64,000 nucleotides of DNA from CANMUM01 sp965263365 (GTDB lineage Bacteria > Pseudomonadota > Alphaproteobacteria > Rhodobacterales > Rhodobacteraceae). The notes below the pieces were generated by a model. It did no database searches and was not told where the DNA came from. It saw only the letters and a program-made list of their open reading frames with translations. The stretch lies in NCBI GenBank assembly GCA_965263365.1, contig OZ253672.1:806001-870000 (forward strand). The letters run 5' to 3'. A program made the translations under genes and the position numbers. Below, piece after piece: positions 39,049-48,226 of this stretch. Position 1 is the stretch's first letter, and the number at the start of each line of letters is the position of its first letter.

Positions 39049-40473
39049 ATGGCAGGTAATCCAAAAGCGATATCGGTGCGGATTAATGCTGCGAACTATC
39101 ATCAAGCGCGTGGCCAACGAAAGCATGATTTGAGGCTTGGGCGCGTCCCAAAATACGTTAATAGAGAACGAATATCTCAGAACTCTATTCTTATTCAGAA
39201 CTGCCAGGAGGGCGAATTGAAAAGGCTCTGTGAAACGCGCCGAAAAGTTAAGCAACGCGCCATGAAACGAACTGCAGCTGTGGCTTCGCGCGGCATCATT
39301 ACGTTTGGCAAGAAGGCTCGGCATGAATTTGATAAAGTGTCTGTCGAGAAGCAAAACATGGTTTTCGAATCTGTCGCTAGGGCGATAGCAGATCACTTAA
39401 AATCCGATCTAGTGGGGCTTTCCGTTCATCGTGATGAAGATTGCATTGCACGCACATTTTTTGCTGCCAGCTTGGCGTAAAGATGGTCAGGCGATATCAA
39501 AGGTTCTTACCTGGAAATCCACTAGCGCGATTCATGATGTTGCTCTTAGCGCAATTCAAACCTTTGCCCCGAAAATTGAACGCGGTAAGCGCAGGTCGCA
39601 GAGATTGAAAGAGGGCGACAAGCCAAGCGATGTGATCAATAAATATGTCAAGAAACTTCATCAAGAACTGCCTGACGATATTGCCAAAAAACAAGCCGAA
39701 CTGGACGCGCTATTAGAAAAATTTGCCACGAATGAAGCACGGGTTGCCAAGCTGAGGGAATGGGAAGAGCTGACAGCAAAAGAACAAAAGCGGTTAGAAG
39801 CCCATGAGAGGCGCGCGGCGAATGCTAAGTGGCAAATCAAAGCCATCGAACATGAAATGGATTTATCTATGAAATTATTAGATTGGGGCAGCCAAACGAT
39901 CGATGAGCAAAAGCTGAAATGGATGAACTCGAAACTTCGAAAAAACGAATGCAAGATGAGATGTCATTTACAAATAATGGACTGGAGAACTTCGAACGGG
40001 CACTATCAGTTCAATCTGACGCAATGGATGCGGCATTAGCGCTCAATCCTGAGTCGATCGCGATAAGCGAGCAAAAGATTCACGAAGCAATGGTGAAGAA
40101 TGATAAGGCTATCCGTTTTTGCACCTCCGAAAATCAGAATAATTTTGTGAAGCGTTTCATAAGCTACAGCTTTAATCTTGTCAGCGAGTTCGTTCATAAA
40201 ATCAAGCGCTTGATTGCCATCAAAGAGCAACTGCATGGCTATCCCGAACCGCTCAAGCAAATGGAGAATAATCTTAATGCTTTGCAAGACGCGGTGCGCG
40301 ACACATTGGTTCAGCTCGGCGTGGCTGATCAACGAACTGATGTTGGTGTGTGTGATGAAAATGGTGACCCTCCGCCTGTTTTGGAACTGATCTTCACTCG
40401 CGCTGCAAGAAAAGCCAAGCGTCTCAATCAGGAGCTAGCAAATGCCTTGCGAATGAACGGGTCGAGTATATAG
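39049..40473 (+). pseudogene. MobV-like relaxase/mobilisation protein, broken by two frameshifts
   Basis: Three frames make one protein. Part 1 (39049-39480) has AGNPKAISVRINAANYHQAR, the RKHDLRLGRVPKYVNRERIS motif, and ends at SVHRDEDC. Part 2 (from about 39440) continues HAHFLLPAWRKDGQAISKVL, completing the His-x-His relaxase motif, then a long coiled coil. Part 3 (39919-40473) continues the helical tail. Together they resemble plasmid MobV/Pre proteins, which nick oriT. The frame changes near 39440-39460 and 39930-40030 mean no intact product. It indicates a former plasmid or mobilisable element. Confidence 0.7.
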
Positions 40474-40539
40474 AAAAATTTGCTAGCTCATAAAGGTTGC
40501 GCTTACCGTTTACCTTGTGGCGTAACATGGTTTCGTAAA

Positions 40540-40785
40540 ATGGATTATTCAGCACGGACCGCAGAGCAAATTGGGGAGGCCATAAGGCGCGCACGAAAAG
40601 CGCAGGGTTTAACTCAGCGCGATATTAGTGAGCGCACAAATTTGCGCGTAGAAACGATTTCACCGCTGGAAAACGGTGAAGCAGGTACAAAGCTTTCAAC
40701 CGTATTATCTGTAATGGCTGCACTTGGTATGGAGTTTAAATTGCTCGCGCGAGATAATTCAGTTGAAAATGAGGATATCTTCTGA
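40540..40785 (+). CDS. hipB: HipB-type antitoxin
   Basis: 81 residues from MDYSARTAEQIGEAIRRARK. The XRE helix-turn-helix is LTQRDISERTNLRVETISPL, followed by ENGEAGTKLSTVLSVMAALG, the hallmark of HipB antitoxins, and EFKLLARDNS. HipB binds its operator and inhibits the HipA kinase. It is intact here and overlaps the hipA remnant by one base (TGATG). Since hipA is broken, it may survive as a plain regulator. Confidence 0.82.
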   Translation: MDYSARTAEQIGEAIRRARKAQGLTQRDISERTNLRVETISPLENGEAGTKLSTVLSVMAALGMEFKLLARDNSVENEDIF

Positions 40786-42075
40786 TGGCTAAATCTGGAA
40801 AAAGCGGTAGCATGCATGTATTGCTCAATGGGCGCCTTGTTGGAATGTTACATTTAGCACGCTCAGGCGCGATTAGTTTCAAATATGATCTGTCATAGCT
40901 GAATTGGCAGCATACCATGCCCATGTCTATCTCATTGCCGCTTCGCGAGGATACTCATCAAGGCGCAGCTGCTATTGCATATCTTGAGAACTTTCTGCCA
41001 GATAATCAACTGATCCGTGAGTGGGTTGCGACGCGCGTGCAGGGGGGGGTATAGATGCTTGGCATATGCTTGAAAAATTAGGCCGTGATTGTGTAGGGCT
41101 TTGCAATTTCTGACCAGTGAAGTCACAAGTTCGCAAGAGATCGAGGGCGAGCTGATAAATGATGCACAAATTGCTAACATGCTTCGAAATCTCACGTTGT
41201 CACCGCTGGGTATCGACGATGAAGATGATTTCCGTATTTCGATTGCAGGTGCTCAGGAAAAAAGCGATTTGTTGTGCCATGATGGCGTATGGAAGCGATC
41301 AGTTGGTATGACGCCGACGACACATATTTTAAAAACACAGCTAGGCATTTTGCCGAGCGGTATCAATCTATCCGGTAGCGTTGAGAATGAATTTTTTTGT
41401 ATGAACTTTTGTCGGGCAATGGGGTTAAATGTCGCTGATGTTGAAATTGTTGATTTTGAAGATGTGTGTAGTTTAGTGGTAACACGTTTTGATCGCCGTT
41501 GGATGAATGACGGCAGATTAATAAGATTGCCGCAAGAAGATTTCTGTCAAGCGCTTGGCGTTCCTCCAAGTCAGAAATATCAAATGGATGGCGGACCAAG
41601 TATTGCCGATAGTATAGCTTTACTCTCAGCAAGTAATGATCCAGCCGAAGATCAGCGCGCATTTATGAAAGCTCAAGTACTATTTTGGTTGCTTGGGGCA
41701 ACCGATGGGCACGCAAAAAACTTTAGCATTGCGTTATTGCCACGTGGATTAAAAATGACACCATTTTACGATGTGTTAAGTGTGCAAAGCGCTGTCGATA
41801 GCGGAGCAGTTCTCCATAATCGAATGCGACTTGCCATGGCTGTTGATGGGCATTATCGCATCAATGAAATTGTGCCTAGACATTATTTGCAAGCCTCAAA
41901 AAATGGAGGTTATGGTGTTAGGCTCATTGAGAACATTATTGACGAAGTCCCACGCAGTGTTGATTCCGCAATTAAAGAGGCGGTGGAAAATTTATCAATT
42001 GGATTTCCACAAGAACTGGCTGAAACAATTTCTACTGGAATAAATAGTCGGTTGAAAATATTAAAGATTGGCTAG
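40785..42075 (+). pseudogene. hipA: HipA kinase toxin, inactivated
   Basis: The start MAKSGKSGSMHVLLNGRLVG is followed by FKYDLS and a TAG where HipA proteins have Trp (YDxSWL). Then SISLPLREDTHQGAAAIAYL..FLPDNQLI follows in the same frame until a G8 run near 41043 breaks it, and a further shift falls near 41096. The C-terminal part (41089-42075) is open and holds the kinase features AGAQEKSDLL, VGMTPTTHILK, GATDGHAKNFSIAL (catalytic Asp) and TPFYDVLS. The toxin phosphorylates translation factors such as GltX in known systems. As written it cannot make a full product. Confidence 0.82.
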
Positions 42076-42174
42076 CGTGCAAAAGGTAAGCGTCCGTTGA
42101 AACCGCTCTGACAATTTTTGTTGGATTGTTTTAGTGTCCACCAAAATAAGTGGGCATTATGGAGCTCAATATGC

Positions 42175-42420
42175 ATGGAGCTAAATATGCGCAAGAGGCG
42201 AAGTTGGAGTGACGCTGAGAAGCGGTCGATTTGTTTGGAGACTTTGGAAGATGGGGTTTCGGTTGCGGCTGTAGCGCAGCGGTATGGGATGAACTCGAAT
42301 TTGATTTTCAAGTGGCTGCGTGATCCGCGCTATGCTCCGACTGTGCCAAGCGAATATGATGGCACCTTCGTTGATGACTGGGAATATGTGGCTGGTTCTG
42401 GTGACATTGGATCAATGTAA
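42175..42420 (+). pseudogene. IS66-type transposase orfA fragment
   Basis: About 81 residues: MRKRRSWSDAEKRSICLETL, then EDGVSVAAVAQRYGMNSNLI, FKWLRDPRYAP, the helix-turn-helix of IS66 TnpA, with an unrelated tail (SGDIGSM). No TnpB, TnpC or terminal repeats are nearby, so it is a remnant. The 266 bp up to the frcK stop hold no supported gene, only the right inverted-repeat copy. Confidence 0.65.
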
Positions 42421-42570
42421 CGGCATGGTTCAATGTGGCGTCTATTGCTACGTTGTGAACGACAGCTACCTACATGTGATGGGCTGTTTCATGGGCACGG
42501 TGGATCCGAACTCCAGAAGCGCGGGCGTTAACAGTAAAAGTGCATGAAATGCATAACCTACTAGCCAGAA

Positions 42571-42640
42571 ACAAGTTTACGCCCTCGGCGAAGGGATGCT
42601 GCGCTCCCTTTCGAAATCCTAGATTTAAAAAATGCTGAAT
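42571..42640 (-). repeat. imperfect inverted repeat, right copy
   Basis: The reverse complement matches 38951-39014 (shared cores TTTCGAAAGGGAGCG and TAAACTTGT, one 6-nt gap, several mismatches). The pair encloses the mobilisation gene, hipBA and the IS66 fragment. Confidence 0.5.
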
Positions 42641-42686
42641 ATAGTTGAAGCCTCGATATTGGCATAAATGCTAGTTTAGATTGGAG

Positions 42687-43274
42687 TTAAAATATAAAGT
42701 CCTCGTTCATCTTATGGGATATGATTTCGTGCGCGTTTTTCACATCATTGGAACGAGCGCGCTTTTGAGCATCGTCATAGCTGAATCCATGATCTATCCA
42801 GCGCTGAATGCATCTTTCCTCGACGGTTTCAAGTGAAATGTCTAACCAAACTGAAATGTCCCAAAGCGCTGCAAGGTTTTGCCATGGAGGTTGATTGAAC
42901 AACAGATAATTGCCTTCAAAAATAATCAACCTTTGATCTTTAATCTCAATCGCATTGGCCCGCGACAGGTCAAGCTCTCGGTCAAATTCTGGCGCGAAGA
43001 CATGCTCTTTATTGGCGATTTGATGAGCGATTTGCAAAAAGCCACGTGCGTCAAATGTTTCCGCTGCGCCTTTGCGATCACGCAAATTTTTCGCGTCGAG
43101 AATTTGATTATCAAGATGAAACCCATCCAATGGAACAACGACAGTCGAATGAAAATGGCTTGAGAGCTGTTTTGATATCGTCGACTTACCTGCGGCTGGA
43201 GGTCCTGCGATCGCTAAGAGAACGCGCTCTTTTGACCGCAGGCTGTCTTCGATTTTCTTGACCAGTTCTTTCAC
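42687..43274 (-). CDS. frcK: FrcK-like P-loop kinase of the sugar ABC operon
   Basis: 195 residues. Walker A IAGPPAAGKSTISKQL (about 23-38), then VVVPLDGFHLDNQILDAKNL, IIFEGNYLLFNQPPWQNLAA and ISVWLDISLETVEERCIQRW: the uridine-kinase/PanK-like fold of FrcK proteins. In Sinorhizobium frcBCAK the fourth gene encodes such a kinase; its substrate is not firmly known. The start codon overlaps the frcA stop, making it the last gene of the operon. Confidence 0.78.
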   Translation of the reverse strand: MKELVKKIEDSLRSKERVLLAIAGPPAAGKSTISKQLSSHFHSTVVVPLDGFHLDNQILDAKNLRDRKGAAETFDARGFLQIAHQIANKEHVFAPEFDRELDLSRANAIEIKDQRLIIFEGNYLLFNQPPWQNLAALWDISVWLDISLETVEERCIQRWIDHGFSYDDAQKRARSNDVKNAHEIISHKMNEDFIF

Positions 43275-44041
43275 TAGGCTGCCTTTGGGGGTTCCATCGC
43301 ACCTGTCATAAGCGCCACGGCATCAGACATTGAAATTTCCTTTGGATCAACCACACATAGGCGTTTGCCCAATCTATGGATGTGAATACGGTCAGCAACC
43401 TCAAAGACATGTGGCATGTTGTGTGAGATGAGCACGATAGGAAGGCCACGCGATTTGACGTCTTGAATTAGCTCCAAAACCTTGCGACTTTCTTTGACGC
43501 CAAGTGCGGCTGTCGGCTCGTCCATGATCACGACTTTTGAGCCAAATGCGGCGGCGCGCGCAACGGCGACGCCTTGCCTTTGGCCACCCGAAAGTGTTTC
43601 CACGGCTTGGTTGATGTTTTGAATAGTCATTAATCCAAGCTCGGTGAGTTTTTCGCGCGCTACATCTTGCATTTGCTTATGATCGAGCATTTTGAACAAT
43701 GAGCCCATGATGCCCGTTTTGCGAATTTCTCGTCCCATGAACATATTATCGGCAATCGAAAGCGCAGGAGAAAGCGCAAGGTTTTGATAAACGGTTTCAA
43801 TCCCTGCGTCGCGTGCGTCCATTGGGGTATTAAAATGAACTGGTTGCCCCTCTAATAAAATCTCGCCTTCGTCGATTTGCACGGCGCCAGAAACCGCCTT
43901 GATGAGGCTAGATTTTCCTGCGCCATTATCTCCAATAACGGCGAGCACTTCGCCAGGGTAGAGTTCGAAATCCGCGTGATCAAGAGCGGTAACTTTGCCG
44001 TAGCGCTTGACGAGGCCAGTGCCTTTTAAAATCGGTTCCAT
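43274..44041 (-). CDS. frcA: sugar ABC transporter ATP-binding protein, FrcA-like
   Basis: 255 residues, one ATPase unit. Walker A VIGDNGAGKSSLIKAV (about 34-50), Q-loop YQNLALSPALS, signature ETLSGGQRQGVAVARA (about 144-160), Walker B KVVIMDEPTAALGV and switch His in VLISHNMPHVF. Single-unit (not double) ATPases of this kind energise frc-type fructose importers at the inner membrane. It overlaps frcC by one base and frcK by one base. Confidence 0.88.
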   Translation of the reverse strand: MEPILKGTGLVKRYGKVTALDHADFELYPGEVLAVIGDNGAGKSSLIKAVSGAVQIDEGEILLEGQPVHFNTPMDARDAGIETVYQNLALSPALSIADNMFMGREIRKTGIMGSLFKMLDHKQMQDVAREKLTELGLMTIQNINQAVETLSGGQRQGVAVARAAAFGSKVVIMDEPTAALGVKESRKVLELIQDVKSRGLPIVLISHNMPHVFEVADRIHIHRLGKRLCVVDPKEISMSDAVALMTGAMEPPKAA

Positions 44042-45108
44042 TATGCAGATACCTTTCTAATCCATTGGTCCATTGCGACAGCGATAATGATAAGCAGTCC
44101 AAGCGCGAGGTATTTGGCTTGGCTATCGAGGTCAGTGAAATTCAGACCTGAGTCAAAAACTTGCACGATCAGCGCGCCAAAAATGACGCCAATGATCGAG
44201 CCGCGCCCACCAAAGAGTGAGATGCCGCCGATCACCACTGCGGTGATGCTTTCGAGATTGGCTTCGACATAGGTCACAGGCGAGGCGGAGCCGAGGCGGC
44301 CTATGACCATCCAGCCCGTGAAGCCTGCAAGCGCGCCTGCAAGCGTGTAGACCGATGATAGCGTGCGTTTGGTGCGGATGCCTGAAAGCTCAGCTGCGTC
44401 TACATCGTCACCCACTGCGTAAACATGACGTCCCCATGCGGTGTGGTTAAGCATATACCAAATCACAAAGGCCAAGATGATGAACATGATGGAGCCGAGG
44501 CTAATCGTGACGGGGCCAAGTGCAACTGGTGTGCCCCAGAATTTGAGCAGCGGTGCAGTTGCGTCAATATCGGAGCTGCGAATGGCTTGCGATCCAAAAA
44601 TAATGAAAATTAGGGCGTAAAAAATCCGCCAAGTGCCGAGCGTGGCGATAAATGGTGGAAGCTTAATGCGCGTGACTAAGGCGCCATTTACCCATCCTGC
44701 CAGCGCACCAACACCAACGCCAACCACAATGGCGATAGGAGCAGGAATGCCGATATTGACGCCAAGATGTCCCATAACCATAGAAACGAAGATCATGATC
44801 GCGCCGATGGACAGATCAATGCCTGCTGTGAGAATGATCAAGGTTTGCGCCATGGCCAAGAGGCCAATAATCGAAACGCGTTGTAAGATCACATTTGCAT
44901 TGTAAAGCGAAAGGAATTTACCATCAGATATGACGGCGAAAACAATGATGCTTGTGATCAAAATGAAAAGGGGCACCAGTGTGGGATTGGCGTGCAATCG
45001 GCTCTGGAGCTTGTCGATGAAATTTTTGTCTTGGTGCTCAAACGCTGCGACGGATGTGTCACTTTCGTCCAAGACATTTTCGAAGTCTTGTTTAGCCATA
45101 TTAGCCAT
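44041..45108 (-). CDS. frcC: sugar ABC transporter permease, FrcC-like
   Basis: 355 residues from MANMAKQDFENVLDESDTSV, chosen because CAGGG lies about 9 nt upstream; the longer frame to 45153 lacks one. About eight to ten membrane segments, e.g. LVPLFILITSIIVFAVI, IIGLLAMAQTLIILTAGIDL, and the typical BPD_transp_2 motif AGIDLSIGAIM followed by AGWVNGALVTR and GGISLFGGRGSIIG. It forms the sugar channel with FrcA. Operon partner of frcB, which lies 89 bp upstream. Confidence 0.88.
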   Translation of the reverse strand: MANMAKQDFENVLDESDTSVAAFEHQDKNFIDKLQSRLHANPTLVPLFILITSIIVFAVISDGKFLSLYNANVILQRVSIIGLLAMAQTLIILTAGIDLSIGAIMIFVSMVMGHLGVNIGIPAPIAIVVGVGVGALAGWVNGALVTRIKLPPFIATLGTWRIFYALIFIIFGSQAIRSSDIDATAPLLKFWGTPVALGPVTISLGSIMFIILAFVIWYMLNHTAWGRHVYAVGDDVDAAELSGIRTKRTLSSVYTLAGALAGFTGWMVIGRLGSASPVTYVEANLESITAVVIGGISLFGGRGSIIGVIFGALIVQVFDSGLNFTDLDSQAKYLALGLLIIIAVAMDQWIRKVSA

Positions 45109-45197
45109 ATAAGTAACCCTGTGTGGAAGTATGTTGCAAAGGGTTGAGGCCAATTTGCCTCAACCAAGTTTCATAAGGGCGAACCCTTAGGAGAGAA

Positions 45198-46220
45198 TTA
45201 TCCCCAGCATTTTTCAAGGCCTTCAGCGGCCGTTAAGCTCTCGATGCCGTCAATGGGCTCATTCGTGATGAGTTCAACGCCTGTGTTGAAAAAGTCCAAG
45301 CCTTCAGTGTTCTCAGGCTTTGACCCATCTTCAGCAAACGCCTTAATGGCTTCGATGCCTTTTGACGCCATGAGAAGTGGGAATTGCATTGATGTTGCGC
45401 CGATCACACCGTCTTCGATGTTTTGAACACCTGGGCAACCGCCATCAACAGATACGATCAACACATCATCTTGGCGACCAACGGCTTTAAGTGCTTCATA
45501 AGCACCAGCCGCAGCAGGCTCGTTGATGGTGTAAACAAGGTTAATCTCTGGGTCTTTTTGAAGGAGGTTTTCCATCGCCGTGCGACCACCTTCTTCGTTG
45601 CCATTTGTGACGTCGTTTCCAACAATGCGTGGATCATCTTCATCGCCGATATCTGTTGGGTCTTTGATGTCGATGCCAAAGCCATCAAGGAATCCGTTAT
45701 CACGAAGATAATCAACCGAGATTTCGCTTTCATTGAGATCAAGAAGTGCGATTTTGGCATTAGCCGCGTCATCACCCATTTTGGCCGCAGCCCATTGACC
45801 GATCAATTGACCAGCTTTGAAATTATCAGTTGCAAAAGTCGCATCAGCGGCATCTGCAGGCTCTAGAGGCGTATCGAGTGCGATGACGAGCATGCCTGCT
45901 TCACGAGCTTGTGTAATGACAGGAACGAGAGCTTCTGAATCAGTTGGTGTGATCAAAATGCCTTTTGCGCCTGATGCGATGCAGCTTTCAACTGCGGCAA
46001 TTTGTGTTTCAACGTCGCCGTCGACCTTGCCCGCAAAAGATTGAAGCGCAATGCCATTGGCTTCTGCGCCTTGCTCAGCGCCTTCTTTCATTTTGACGAA
46101 GAAGGGGTTGGTGTCTGTTTTTGTAATCAGACAAGCGCCAATCTCATCGGCTTGCGCCACGCCCGCGCTCAATGCGCCAATAGCAGTCGCCATCAAAAGT
46201 GATGTTTTTAGATTTTTCAT
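45198..46220 (-). CDS. frcB: periplasmic sugar-binding protein, FrcB-like
   Basis: 340 residues from MKNLKTSLLMATAIGALSAG, with GGGAG upstream. The Sec signal peptide cleaves after AQA (about residue 24). The mature part is a type I periplasmic binding protein: GACLITKTDTNPFFVKMKEG, SGAKGILITPTDSEALVPVI, VIALDTPLEPADAADATFAT, DLNESEISVDYLRDNGFLDG and VYTINEPAAAGAYEALK. It resembles FrcB of the fructose importer. Divergent from the ROK regulator. Substrate inferred; related sugars are possible. Confidence 0.87.
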   Translation of the reverse strand: MKNLKTSLLMATAIGALSAGVAQADEIGACLITKTDTNPFFVKMKEGAEQGAEANGIALQSFAGKVDGDVETQIAAVESCIASGAKGILITPTDSEALVPVITQAREAGMLVIALDTPLEPADAADATFATDNFKAGQLIGQWAAAKMGDDAANAKIALLDLNESEISVDYLRDNGFLDGFGIDIKDPTDIGDEDDPRIVGNDVTNGNEEGGRTAMENLLQKDPEINLVYTINEPAAAGAYEALKAVGRQDDVLIVSVDGGCPGVQNIEDGVIGATSMQFPLLMASKGIEAIKAFAEDGSKPENTEGLDFFNTGVELITNEPIDGIESLTAAEGLEKCWG

Positions 46221-46299
46221 AATATTCTCCCAAATGTTGTAAAAATTACTGAGAATCCTCAGCGATGCTTTTATGATTCCACGAATAATTAACTCTGTC

Positions 46300-46324
46300 A
46301 ATAAATAAATCACTCTTATTTATT
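46300..46324. promoter_or_regulatory. inverted repeat between frcB and the ROK gene, candidate operator
   Basis: AATAAATAA, 7-nt loop, TTATTTATT: perfect 9-bp arms in the divergent intergenic region. AT-rich inverted repeats are typical operators of ROK repressors, so this is a candidate control site for frcBCAK and the regulator. Confidence 0.5.
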
Positions 46325-46409
46325 AATTGACTTGAGGTGAATTTATGTGCAAACTGCCTACAAAGAATTGGAAAACCATATGCAAATATTAAATGATAAG
46401 GCGGATCAT

Positions 46410-47576
46410 ATGTCTACGGTCACGCCGCTGGGCACCAATCAATCAGGCATGCGCGCCTATAATGAAAAGCTGGTATTGTCGATCTTGCGAAAAGATGGTG
46501 CGCTTGCTAAAGCCGAAATCGCCAAGCGCACAGGACTTTCCGCGCAGACGGTTTCTGTGATCATGCGCGAATTAGAAAAAGGGGCCTTATTGACAAAAGG
46601 CGATCCCGTGCGCGGGAAGGTCGGGCAACCCTCCGTGCCGATGTCCCTCAATCCCGAGGGTGCGTTTTTCTTTGGTTTGAAAATCGGGCGGCGCTCTTGT
46701 GAGGTTGCATTGGTAGATTTTGTTGGCGAGGTTCGTGAGACCCGCAGACTTCGTCATGATTATCCCGTTGCCGATGATATATTTGAATTTGCCATGAATG
46801 CAATTGTTGAAATTGAAGCCGTGCTGGGTGAGGGCGAGCGTTCGCGCATTTCGGGACTTGGCATTGCGATGCCTTTTGAGCTGTGGAATTGGGCAAAGCT
46901 CATCGGAAAAGAGCAATCCGAATTGGCGCATTGGAAAGAGCGGGATTTGGCTCATGAATTTCAAAATACGCTAGCTTATCCCGTTTATCTTCAAAATGAC
47001 GCCAGTGCAGCATGCGGTGCAGAACTTACTTTTAGCTCAAATCCACTTCCGTCCAATTTTCTCTATATCTATATTGGATATTTCGTAGGCGGCGGGATTG
47101 TCCTAGGCGATAGACTATTTACGGGGCCTTCTGGCAATGCAGGTGCGTTAGGACCGATTCCCGTTCAAAATTCCTCAGGTAAAATGGTTCAGTTGATCGA
47201 AACCAGTTCAATTGCGAATTTGGAGTGGGCGCTGATCGAACGCGGCATTGATACCCGCTTTATGTGGGAGGTTGGTGCGGATTGGGATATTCCTCAAGAG
47301 ATCCTTGAGCCGTGGCTAAATGAATGCGCAAGTGGATTACTTCAAGCCACTTTGGCTTCGATCTCGGTGATTGATTTTGAAGCCGTTCTTGTGGATGGAT
47401 GGATGCATCCCAGTTTGAAAAAAGCATTAGTTGTCAAGCTTGAAAATATGTTCAAGGACACGGTCGTTTCGGGATCAAAATTGCCTGAACTTATTGAAGG
47501 AAGCATGGGGAGCAAAGCGCGGGTTATGGGCGCTGCGAGCTTGCCGCTCTTTGACCAATTTATGGTAGACTATTAA
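46410..47576 (+). CDS. frcR: ROK family transcriptional repressor (FrcR-like)
   Basis: 388 residues from MSTVTPLGTNQSGMRAYNEK, with AAGG 8 nt upstream; a longer frame from GTG 46347 is possible but less typical. N-terminal winged helix (about 18-75, LSILRKDGALAKAEIAKRTG, LSAQTVSVIMRELE), then the ROK sugar-kinase-like domain with FGLKIGRRSCEVALVDFVG, GLGIAMPFELW, YLQNDASAACGAELTFS and YIGYFVGGGIVLGDRLFTGP. The zinc-site Cys cluster of active ROK kinases is absent, as in the FrcR/XylR-type regulators. It is divergent from frcB. Confidence 0.87.
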   Translation: MSTVTPLGTNQSGMRAYNEKLVLSILRKDGALAKAEIAKRTGLSAQTVSVIMRELEKGALLTKGDPVRGKVGQPSVPMSLNPEGAFFFGLKIGRRSCEVALVDFVGEVRETRRLRHDYPVADDIFEFAMNAIVEIEAVLGEGERSRISGLGIAMPFELWNWAKLIGKEQSELAHWKERDLAHEFQNTLAYPVYLQNDASAACGAELTFSSNPLPSNFLYIYIGYFVGGGIVLGDRLFTGPSGNAGALGPIPVQNSSGKMVQLIETSSIANLEWALIERGIDTRFMWEVGADWDIPQEILEPWLNECASGLLQATLASISVIDFEAVLVDGWMHPSLKKALVVKLENMFKDTVVSGSKLPELIEGSMGSKARVMGAASLPLFDQFMVDY

Positions 47577-47724
47577 AGCGCAGCATTGATGAGGCCCTGA
47601 ATGCGATTGCGCGCATCAAAACCGGATTAAAGATGAATCACTTTGACCATTCTGCCAAGCAAACCTCGCGTACTCTAATTCGGATGGCTCTAGACCATCA
47701 TCCCTACAATGATATGTTCTAACG

Positions 47725-48027
47725 ATGAAAGAATATAGTCGGTTATCACGTTATCGCCAAGAAAAAATTATGGATTGCTTTTGTGCGGACTTGGCAGCGA
47801 CACAAGCTGCGAAAATTTTGGGACTGAACCGCAAGACGATCAACCGCTATTCCGGTAATTTTCGCGCGGCGATTGCCACCAAGCAGGAAGCTGATAAGGC
47901 GGCTTTTGCAGGCATTGTTGAACTGGATGAGAGCTATTTTGGTGCAGATCATCTTCGCGGTCACAATGCGCAGCGCTCTTTGTTTTACGCGTTTTTTCGC
48001 AAGAAATTCGGCGTGGTTATTTTCTAA
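47725..48027 (+). pseudogene. IS1595-type transposase fragment
   Basis: 100 residues: MKEYSRLSRYRQEKIMDCFC, helix-turn-helix LAATQAAKILGLNRKTINRY, then GIVELDESYFGADHLRGHNA, containing the first DDE Asp-Glu box of ISXO2/IS1595 transposases. The frame ends before the other catalytic residues and no terminal repeats are visible. It is a remnant. The gaps 47577-47724 and 48028-48226 show nothing further. Confidence 0.65.
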
Positions 48028-48226
48028 GAGCTGAACAGCGAAGGTTTCCAAAAAATCATTGAGCGAAACTTTCCGATCCGACATAGCTTCCTTTCAGAAT
48101 GTGCAAGATGTTTCATACAAGTACGATTTTTATTTAATTGGCGTCAACAGCGCGCCTAATTGAGCAAGTGTTGGCGGCAAACGCGCCGATGATCAAATAT
48201 TAAGGACAAGTACTTTGTATCATGAA

